Shown one piece after another: positions 4,301-9,555 of a stretch of 9,555 bases of DNA. The stretch comes from an uncultured Collinsella sp. (lineage in GTDB: Bacteria > Actinomycetota > Coriobacteriia > Coriobacteriales > Coriobacteriaceae), in NCBI GenBank assembly GCA_900551205.1, contig URUW01000056.1, forward strand, positions 1 through 9,555. The letters run 5' to 3'. The stretch's first letter is position 1. Every line of letters starts with the position of its first letter. The position numbers were made by a program, and so were the translations under genes. The notes beneath the pieces are model-generated. The model was not told the origin of the DNA. It worked only from the letters and a program-made list of their open reading frames with translations, and made no database searches.

Positions 4301-6478
4301 ATGTCCGAGCTGTGCTCCGTGCCGCGCGTCTCGGAGCGCTTTGCCCAGAGCAATGCGCTCGACGAGGATATCGCGCGACTCAAATATGTTTCGGGTAAAC
4401 GTGAGGAGGCCCTTCGCCGTCTGGGAATTCGGACGGTGGGGGACCTCCTTCTCCATATCCCCCATCGATACCTCGACTTTACCCGCTCGTGGTCCATCGA
4501 GATGGCGGCCATCGGTACCGTGTGCACCATCATCGCCACGGTTGACCGTATCGTCCAAAAGCAGCCGCGCCCGCGCATGCAGGTGACCGAGGTCTCGCTT
4601 GTTGACGAGACGGGCGTGCTGCAGGTCGCCTTTTTCCGCCAGCCCTGGATTGCCCAGCAGCTTAAGCGGGGCGACCGCCTGGCCGTGATGGGTAAGGTCG
4701 AGTTTGCCTACGGTTTTAAGCAGATGGCCTCGCCGCATTTTGAAAAGCTCGAGGACGGGCGTGCCGCGGGCACGATCCTGCCGGTCCATTACGTGAGCGA
4801 TGGCGTGAGCCAGGCGTGGATGCGCCGCATTGTAAGCGGCGCGCTCGAGGTTGTCGGCAATCCCTTTGATCCCATTCCGGCACCGCTGCGCGCAAAGCGG
4901 AAGCTCATGAGCAATGCCCGTGCTTTGCGCTCGATCCACTTTCCCTCGAGCATGGCTGAGCGCGATATCGCGCGCGCACGGCTTGCCTACGAGGAGTGCC
5001 TCTACCTGCAGCTGGCGCTGCGCCTGCGCAACGACGGCGGCCTGGTCGATGTGGTGCCCTATGCCCACACCGCGGGCGATCACCTGGCCGCGCTCAAGCA
5101 GGCCCTGCCGTTTTCGCTGAGCGACGAGCAGCAGGCCGCGTTCCAGGATATCCTGCGCGATATGTGCGATGGCGGGCGCGTGATGAACCGCCTGCTGCTG
5201 GGCGATGTCGGTACCGGTAAGACCGCCGTTGCCGCCTGCGCGCTGGCTGTGGCTGCCGATAGCGGTACGCAGGCCTGCGTTATGGCGCCCACGGGCGTGC
5301 TGGCGCGCCAATATGCCGATAAGACCGGCCCTCTGCTCTCGCAGACCGGCATGTCATGGGCGCTTCTGACGGGTGCCACGCCGGCCGCAGAGCGCGAACG
5401 CATCCATTCACAGCTGGAATCGGGCGAGCTTGACGTGCTCTTTGGCACCCACGCGGTGCTTTCGGATGACGTTGCGTTCAAGCACCTGTCGCTCGTGGTC
5501 ATCGATGAGCAGCACCGGTTTGGCGTCGGCCAACGCAACGCCCTGCGCGCGAAGGGCCCCGGTGCCGATCTGCTCGTTATGACGGCAACGCCCATCCCGC
5601 GTACGCTGGCGCTTTCGGTCTACGGCGATCTGGACACGAGCATCATCCGCCATCGGCCCGTCCCTGGCGCTGGCGTGATGACACGCGTGCTTACCGAGTC
5701 GAGCCGCGACCTTGCCTATGGCGCCATCCGCGAGGCGCGTGAAAAGGGTCAGCAGGCCTACGTGATTTGCCCGCTCGTGGAGCCGAGTGACTCGGTTGAT
5801 GATCTGGAGGACGTGCCCGGTATCGCCCGCGACGACGAGGGCCGCGTGACGGTCCCCGTGCCGCTGCACGATACGGCGACCGAGCTCGATCGCCTGCGTC
5901 TGGCGTTGCCGGGTCTTGCCATCGAGCGCCTTCACGGCCGCATGCCGGCGGGGGAGAAGGATCGCGTGATCGACGCCTTCAAGCGCGGCGAGATCGACGT
6001 GCTCGTCTCGACTACGGTGGTCGAGGTGGGCGTCGACGTGCCCAACGCCACCGTCATGGTCATCGAGAACGGTGAGCGCTTTGGCTTGGCGGCCCTGCAC
6101 CAGCTGCGCGGCCGCGTGGGCCGCGGCAGCGTGTCGGGCACCTGCCTGGTCATGACGCACTCCAAGGGCAACGGCGGCGCTTCGGCGGCGCAAGAGCGTC
6201 TCCAGTCGCTCGAAAAGACCTCGGACGGCTTTACGCTCGCCCAGATGGACCTTCGTCTGCGCCACGAGGGCGAAATCCTGGGGTACCGCCAGCATGGCGG
6301 TGTGACTCTGCGCTTTGTCGACCTGGATGCCGACGAGGAGCTGATCGAGTGGGCCCATTTGGACGCGGTCGAGCTCTTGCGGTATGCTTGCAACCTTGAC
6401 TCCGTGGCGACGCGCCCCCTGCGCGATGCGGTCGCCATGCGATATCGACACATTTTTAAGGAGGTCAGCGGAGGATGA
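4301..6478 (+). CDS. recG: ATP-dependent DNA helicase RecG
   Basis: The product has 725 residues, slightly longer than the E. coli protein. The N-terminal wedge domain (about 60-200) includes an OB-like fold around residues 75-150. The helicase core follows: Walker A GDVGTGKT (301-308), a DEQH box (402-405) in the RecG-typical IDEQHRFGVGQR, TATPIPRT (428-435), the motif V region TTVVEVGVDVPNA (571-583) and motif VI QLRGRVGRG (601-609). The C-terminal TRG-like segment with GEILGYRQHGG (657-667) completes it. RecG remodels stalled replication forks and Holliday junctions by branch migration. The start is the first ATG after the upstream gene and has no strong ribosome binding site, so translation is probably coupled. 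The stop overlaps the rsmD start as ATGA. A residue stretch near 498-520 is probably a lineage-specific loop. Confidence 0.97.
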   Translation: MSELCSVPRVSERFAQSNALDEDIARLKYVSGKREEALRRLGIRTVGDLLLHIPHRYLDFTRSWSIEMAAIGTVCTIIATVDRIVQKQPRPRMQVTEVSLVDETGVLQVAFFRQPWIAQQLKRGDRLAVMGKVEFAYGFKQMASPHFEKLEDGRAAGTILPVHYVSDGVSQAWMRRIVSGALEVVGNPFDPIPAPLRAKRKLMSNARALRSIHFPSSMAERDIARARLAYEECLYLQLALRLRNDGGLVDVVPYAHTAGDHLAALKQALPFSLSDEQQAAFQDILRDMCDGGRVMNRLLLGDVGTGKTAVAACALAVAADSGTQACVMAPTGVLARQYADKTGPLLSQTGMSWALLTGATPAAERERIHSQLESGELDVLFGTHAVLSDDVAFKHLSLVVIDEQHRFGVGQRNALRAKGPGADLLVMTATPIPRTLALSVYGDLDTSIIRHRPVPGAGVMTRVLTESSRDLAYGAIREAREKGQQAYVICPLVEPSDSVDDLEDVPGIARDDEGRVTVPVPLHDTATELDRLRLALPGLAIERLHGRMPAGEKDRVIDAFKRGEIDVLVSTTVVEVGVDVPNATVMVIENGERFGLAALHQLRGRVGRGSVSGTCLVMTHSKGNGGASAAQERLQSLEKTSDGFTLAQMDLRLRHEGEILGYRQHGGVTLRFVDLDADEELIEWAHLDAVELLRYACNLDSVATRPLRDAVAMRYRHIFKEVSGG

Positions 6479-7125
6479 GAATCATCGGCGGCGAATGGCG
6501 CGGTCGTAAGATCGAGGAGCCCCGTGGTCGCGATGTCACCCGCCCCACGACCGATCGCGTGCGCGAGGCATGCGCATCTATGGTCATGTCGGCATTCGAC
6601 TTCGATCTGGACGAGGTCCGCGTGCTGGACGCCTTTGGCGGCTCCGGTGCCTTAGGGTTAGAGATGCTCTCACGTGGTGCCCGCTCACTCACGACGTTCG
6701 AGATCGATCGGAATGCCGCGCGGCTCATTACCAAGAATATCGAGTCGCTCTGCCATGACCGTGCGCGTTGGCGCGTGGTAACGGGCGACATGCTGGCGAG
6801 CGCCTCGCGCGGTCGTGTGCCGGGCGGCCCCTTTGATCTGGTCCTGCTCGACCCGCCCTATGCTTTTGGTGCCGAGCCGGTCGAGATACTGCTGCAGAAC
6901 CTGGCTCAGCAGGGTCTGCTTGCACCTGGCGCTTATGCCCTGTTTGAGCATGCCGCCGCCGATGCGGGCGCGCATCCGGCAGGCTTTGAGATCGTGCGCG
7001 AGAAGCGCTACGGCATTACCTCGGTCGACCTGCTTCGTTGGGTCGGCGAGGGCGAGGATGACGATACCGTCGCCGATGCCGATGGCAGCGACGGCACGAC
7101 TTTTCAGGAGGATGCTCATGAATGA
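6475..7125 (+). CDS. rsmD: 16S rRNA (guanine(966)-N(2))-methyltransferase RsmD
   Basis: The product has 216 residues. It opens with MRIIGGEWRGRKI and RPTTDRVREA (23-32), the RsmD signature. The SAM-binding motif I is LDAFGGSGALGLE (51-63), an acidic EID (76-78) ends the second strand, GDM lies near 104-106, and the catalytic DPPY is at 126-129. The enzyme methylates G966 of 16S rRNA during small-subunit assembly. An AAGGAG lies a little upstream, within the end of recG, and the genes overlap by 4 bases. The acidic tail after residue 190 (EGEDDDTVADADGSD) is longer than in most homologues and probably disordered; it also carries the coaD ribosome binding site. Confidence 0.95.
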   Translation: MRIIGGEWRGRKIEEPRGRDVTRPTTDRVREACASMVMSAFDFDLDEVRVLDAFGGSGALGLEMLSRGARSLTTFEIDRNAARLITKNIESLCHDRARWRVVTGDMLASASRGRVPGGPFDLVLLDPPYAFGAEPVEILLQNLAQQGLLAPGAYALFEHAAADAGAHPAGFEIVREKRYGITSVDLLRWVGEGEDDDTVADADGSDGTTFQEDAHE

Positions 7126-7615
7126 CACCATCAACCGCGTGATCGTCCCGGGCACCTTCGATCCCATCACGTTTGGCCATATCGATGTGATCCGCCGCGC
7201 CCGTCGCATCTTTCCCAGCGTGATCGTCGCTGTTGCCGAGTCGCAGGGCAAAAACGGCGTGGGCACCACGTTTATGCTCGATGAGCGCGTGGCGCTGGCC
7301 CGCGAGGCGCTCGGCGATATCGACGGCGTCGAGGTCCTGCCCTTTACCGGCCTCTTGGTCGACTTCGCTCGTGAGCAGGGGGCGGGGGCCGTGGTCAAGG
7401 GCCTGCGCGCCATGACCGACTTTGAGTATGAGCTGCAGCAGGCCGACCTCAACTATCGCTTGGATAACGAGCTGGAGTCCATCTTTGTCATGAGTGCTCC
7501 GCAGTACGGCTACATCTCGAGTTCGGTGGTGCGCCAGATTGCTTCGCTCGGTAGCGACGTTTCCAATTTTGTTCCGCCCAATGTGGTCAAAGCGCTCAAA
7601 CATCGCTTTTCGTGA
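7118..7615 (+). CDS. coaD: Phosphopantetheine adenylyltransferase
   Basis: The product has 165 residues, normal for CoaD. The start is ATG 7118 because AGGAGG (7106-7111) lies 6 bases before it; ATG 7112 would directly abut that site. The first 8 bases overlap the end of rsmD. The nucleotidyltransferase signature is GTFDPITFGH (12-21), the pantetheine and ATP-binding VKGLRAMTDFEYE is at 93-105, and YGYISSSVVR (130-139) is the second signature. CoaD transfers AMP from ATP to 4'-phosphopantetheine, giving dephospho-CoA, the penultimate step of CoA synthesis. A rsmD-coaD pair is widely conserved. Confidence 0.97.
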   Translation: MNDTINRVIVPGTFDPITFGHIDVIRRARRIFPSVIVAVAESQGKNGVGTTFMLDERVALAREALGDIDGVEVLPFTGLLVDFAREQGAGAVVKGLRAMTDFEYELQQADLNYRLDNELESIFVMSAPQYGYISSSVVRQIASLGSDVSNFVPPNVVKALKHRFS

Positions 7616-7639
7616 CGTTTCTTATTGCCTGGTGGCATG

Positions 7640-7648
7640 TGGTAAACT
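7640..7648 (+). promoter_or_regulatory. Possible extended -10 promoter for the SepIVA-like gene
   Basis: TGG-TAAACT has the TGN plus -10 form of an extended -10 promoter and lies in the 68-base gap after coaD. A -35 is not obvious (TCTTAT at 7620-7625 is the best at 17-base spacing). It would give the SepIVA-like/DUF177 pair its own transcript in addition to any read-through. Confidence 0.4.
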
Positions 7649-7683
7649 AGCACGATGATATGTTACCTATGAAAGGAGACCGG

Positions 7684-8181
7684 ATGCCGGGCGAGAATTT
7701 TCCTGGCGATAGGATCGTCAGCTTGGTCGATGAGCTCGAAGGGCTGATCGAGGAAGCCAAGCCGCCTTTCGGCAAGAACGCTCAGTTCAAGGTCATCGAC
7801 GCCGACGTGTTCTTCAACATCCTCGACGAGATCCGCATGAGCTATCCCGAGGAGTGGCAGAAGTCCCGCCGTATCCTTAAGGAGCGCGAGGAGCTTATGG
7901 CTTCCGCCGCCGCCCAGGCCGATTCCATCATCGCCGACGCTCAGCAGCAGGCCCTCACCATTGCCGGTGAGCAGGAGATCGTCCGCTTGGCACAGCAGCA
8001 GGCCGACGACATCCGCGATCGTGCCCAGCAGTACGAGCGCGAGACGCGTTATGCTGCCGAGGACTACGCAGAGCAGGTCTTTACGCACCTGGAGGAGAAC
8101 CTCAAGAGCCTGACCGGCACCGTTACCCGTTGCCGTCAGCAGCTCAACGAGGGTGCCGCCCAACAGAATGGTCAGTGGTAA
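7684..8181 (+). CDS. Coiled-coil septation-type protein, SepIVA/DivIVA-like
   Basis: The product has 165 residues. The start is ATG 7684, which follows AAGGAG (7673-7678) by 5 bases; the in-frame ATG at 7660 has no ribosome binding site. Residues 10-28 form an amphipathic helix (IVSLVDELEGLIEEAKPPF), then comes KVIDADVFFNILDEIRMSYPEEW (36-58). A long heptad-rich coiled coil follows, full of Ala, Gln and Glu (about 60-120), then a C-terminal helix (YAEQVFTHLEENLKSL). The layout is like mycobacterial SepIVA (Rv2927c), a DivIVA-domain septum factor that also neighbours a DUF177 gene. Automated annotation often calls such proteins ATP synthase subunit B-like because of the coiled coil; no membrane segment is present, so that label is unlikely. 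It overlaps the next gene by one base (TAATG). A role in division is inferred. Confidence 0.75.
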   Translation: MPGENFPGDRIVSLVDELEGLIEEAKPPFGKNAQFKVIDADVFFNILDEIRMSYPEEWQKSRRILKEREELMASAAAQADSIIADAQQQALTIAGEQEIVRLAQQQADDIRDRAQQYERETRYAAEDYAEQVFTHLEENLKSLTGTVTRCRQQLNEGAAQQNGQW

Positions 8182-8735
8182 TGGCTGAGTTCCCGAGCGT
8201 TACCGTCGATCTTTCTGAGCAGCTCGAGTTTCCTGGTGATTCGTATCCGCTGACCGGCAAGGTCGATGTTGCCACCTACACGGTGGGCGAGAAGGAGTAC
8301 CAGCTACAGGACGGCATCGACTACGACGTTGTCTTTACCAATGCCGGTACCGGTGTCTTGCTCACGGGCATGGTCCGCGCGCACGCCACCGGCGAGTGCG
8401 ACCGTTGCCTGGAGCCTGCCTCGTTTGATATCGCCGGCGAGATCGAGGAGTTCTACCTCTTTGAGGAGCCCGAGGATCCCGAGGCCTACGAGGACGGCTA
8501 CGAGCTCCTGGGTGAGGACCGCATCGTCGATCTGGGTGAGCCCATCAACGACGCGGTCGTCATGGACACGCCGTTTGTCGTTCTGTGCAAGCCCGATTGC
8601 CGCGGCCTGTGCCCCACTTGCGGTTGCAATCTCAACGTCGAGCAATGCGATTGCGCCGCCCAGGCAGAGGCAGAATGGGCCGCTGCCACGGAAAATCCAT
8701 TTGCAGCATTGAAGAATCTCAAGCTCGATGAGTAA
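8181..8735 (+). CDS. DUF177 family protein (YceD/YlbN-like)
   Basis: The product has 184 residues. The start ATG overlaps the preceding stop (TAATG); an upstream in-frame ATG at 8130 lies inside the previous gene. The family marker GECDRCLEP (71-79) is present, and a cysteine cluster near the C-terminus (Cys136, 140, 144, 147, 149, 156, 158 in CKPDCRGLCPTCGCN) probably binds zinc. A very acidic stretch (about 88-112) separates the two. YceD/DUF177 proteins are encoded next to rpmF throughout bacteria, as here, and are linked to 23S rRNA or large-subunit maturation; the exact activity is not settled. Weak ribosome binding suggests translational coupling to the upstream gene. Confidence 0.92.
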   Translation: MAEFPSVTVDLSEQLEFPGDSYPLTGKVDVATYTVGEKEYQLQDGIDYDVVFTNAGTGVLLTGMVRAHATGECDRCLEPASFDIAGEIEEFYLFEEPEDPEAYEDGYELLGEDRIVDLGEPINDAVVMDTPFVVLCKPDCRGLCPTCGCNLNVEQCDCAAQAEAEWAAATENPFAALKNLKLDE

Positions 8736-8799
8736 AACTGTGGTAGTATCGCTACTTGCGCGTAATCGCCACACTGGATAGTTCATAAGGAAGGTCACT

Positions 8800-8979
8800 A
8801 TGCCCGTACCTAAACAAAAGCAGGGTCGTATCCGCACTCACACCCGTCGTTCCGCCAACATGAAGATCTCGGCTGCGGCTCAGTCCACGTGCCCCCGTTG
8901 CGGCGCTGTCAAGCTTCCGCACCACGTGTGCCCCAGCTGCGGTTTCTACAAGGACCGCGAGGTTATCGTTACCGAGTAA
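8800..8979 (+). CDS. rpmF: 50S ribosomal protein L32
   Basis: The product has 59 residues. ATG 8800 follows AAGGAAGG (8787-8794) by 5 bases. The N-terminus MPVPKQKQGRIRTHTRRSAN is the usual basic L32 start (KxxxxRxRRR-type), and the zinc ribbon is CPRCGAVKLPHHVCPSCG with Cys31, Cys34, Cys44 and Cys47, so this is the zinc-binding (C+) form. It is a small ribosomal protein of the large-subunit surface. The 64-base gap after the DUF177 gene holds a TGG-TAGTAT extended -10-like box (8741-8749) that may give it an extra promoter. A terminator follows. Confidence 0.97.
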   Translation: MPVPKQKQGRIRTHTRRSANMKISAAAQSTCPRCGAVKLPHHVCPSCGFYKDREVIVTE

Positions 8980-9019
8980 CGGTATACTCTGGATGCGATG
9001 CCGTTCCAAATGGAACCAC

Positions 9020-9049
9020 AATGGCCGGCTCAATGAGTCGGCCATTTTT
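9020..9049 (+). terminator. Intrinsic terminator between rpmF and plsX
   Basis: AATGGCCGGCT (9020-9030) pairs with AGTCGGCCATT (9036-9046) with one G-T pair and a CAATG loop, and the T-run extends to 9049. It lies 18 bases before the plsX start. A smaller hairpin (9003-9007 with 9012-9016) precedes it. As it stands it would end the rpmF transcript, so plsX relies on read-through or an undetected start within the short gap. Confidence 0.85.
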
Positions 9050-9066
9050 GTATAAGGAGTATGTAT

Positions 9067-9555
9067 ATGAGTAACGTTCGCGTTTGTGTAGACGTTGTGG
9101 GCGGAGACGAGAAACCTCAGGTTGTTCTCGATGGTATCGAGGCTGCACTTGCCGCCGATCCCGATATCGAGGTCCTGGCAGTCGGTCCCGCCGAAATCGT
9201 CAATCTCTTTGCCGCGGCCCATGCACGTGTGGAGGCTCTGGAAGCCCCTGACATTATCGCCATGGATGACGATCCCATTCGCGCCGTGATGACCAAGCGC
9301 AAGTCCTCGATCGTGCTTGCCTGCCGCGCCATCAAAAAGGGCAACGCGGACGCGTTTTTCTCCGCCGGCTCCACCGGCGCCATGACCGCTGCCGCGACCG
9401 CCTACGTCACACCGTTTAGATATATGGCCGAAGGCAAGAAGCAGCCGGTGCGCCCCTGTTTGACCAATGCGCTGCCCAATCGTGCCGGCGGCCTGACGGT
9501 GCTGTGCGACATGGGCGCCAACCCCGATGTCGAGGTGGACGACATGGTGCGTTTT
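9067..9555 (+). CDS. plsX: Phosphate acyltransferase PlsX (N-terminal part, cut by window end)
   Basis: The 163 residues visible run to the window edge in frame. ATG 9067 lies 7 bases after AAGGAG (9054-9059); the ATG at 9061 is too close. The start MSNVRVCVDVVGGDEKPQVV corresponds to the family's AVDAMGGDHAP opening, here with VVGGDEKP. DDDPIRAVMTKRKSSIVLACRAIKKGNADAFFSAGSTGAM matches the PlsX core (usually DEPVRAVRRKKDSS and SAGNTGA), and LCDMGANPDV matches LLDAGANVDC. PlsX makes acyl-phosphate from acyl-ACP for PlsY in phosphatidic acid synthesis. It shares this product with the FakA/FakB system, whose kinase-like gene lies upstream. The rpmF-plsX order is common in bacteria. The rest of the gene is outside the window. 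Confidence 0.93.
   Translation, partial: MSNVRVCVDVVGGDEKPQVVLDGIEAALAADPDIEVLAVGPAEIVNLFAAAHARVEALEAPDIIAMDDDPIRAVMTKRKSSIVLACRAIKKGNADAFFSAGSTGAMTAAATAYVTPFRYMAEGKKQPVRPCLTNALPNRAGGLTVLCDMGANPDVEVDDMVRF

Noticed and set aside
2113..4578. 821-codon open frame on the - strand across the Asp23-family and FakA-like genes
   Set aside because: It lies antisense to two clear genes, its translation shows no domain and is rich in residues expected from the reversed codons of GC-rich genes, and it has no ribosome binding site. It is a frame shadow.
4112..6451. Long - strand open frames opposite recG
   Set aside because: They mirror the codon periodicity of recG and give low-complexity His/Arg/Gly-rich translations with no recognisable family.
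7660..7683. Longer start for the SepIVA-like gene at ATG 7660
   Set aside because: The strong AAGGAG at 7673-7678 lies between this ATG and ATG 7684 and fits only the latter.

Overview
The window looks like chromosome from a high-GC actinobacterium of the class Coriobacteriia, most likely Collinsella or a close relative. This is inferred from gene content and order, protein style and the repeat types; I could not run a search. The right three quarters (about 2.2-9.55 kb) is a compact housekeeping block, all on the + strand: an Asp23/Gls24-family gene, a DAK2/FakA-like (YloV) gene, recG, rsmD, coaD, a SepIVA/DivIVA-like coiled-coil gene, a DUF177 (YceD) gene, rpmF and the 5' part of plsX. Many genes abut or overlap by 1-8 bases, and a terminator lies between rpmF and plsX. 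FakA-type proteins and PlsX both make acyl-phosphate for phospholipid synthesis, so the block joins lipid precursor supply, CoA synthesis, ribosome maturation, DNA repair and septation.

Two identical tRNA-Asn(GTT) genes lie in tandem at 1867-2050. They sit behind a clear promoter, and each is followed by a hairpin with a T-run.

The left part (111-1642) is an apparently intact IS110-family insertion sequence with its transposase on the - strand. It has 14-bp subterminal inverted repeats and a long non-coding stretch downstream of the transposase, a layout typical of the IS1111 group. That stretch appears to encode a bridge RNA (seekRNA). Its first internal loop carries 9 nt identical to the reconstructed empty target (TTTCG-CT-GT) and a second guide pairing with the other flank. 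A later segment pairs with 9 nt of the reconstructed circle junction (GT-CT-CATAT). Together these fix a CT core and the ends of the element to the base.

The IS sits in repeat-rich intergenic DNA. On its left is a cloverleaf-like structured segment (9-107) ending in a terminator-like hairpin. On its right is a 56-nt REP-like palindrome with a 28-nt near-tandem repeat. The most notable observation is the guide/target/donor agreement of the bridge RNA.
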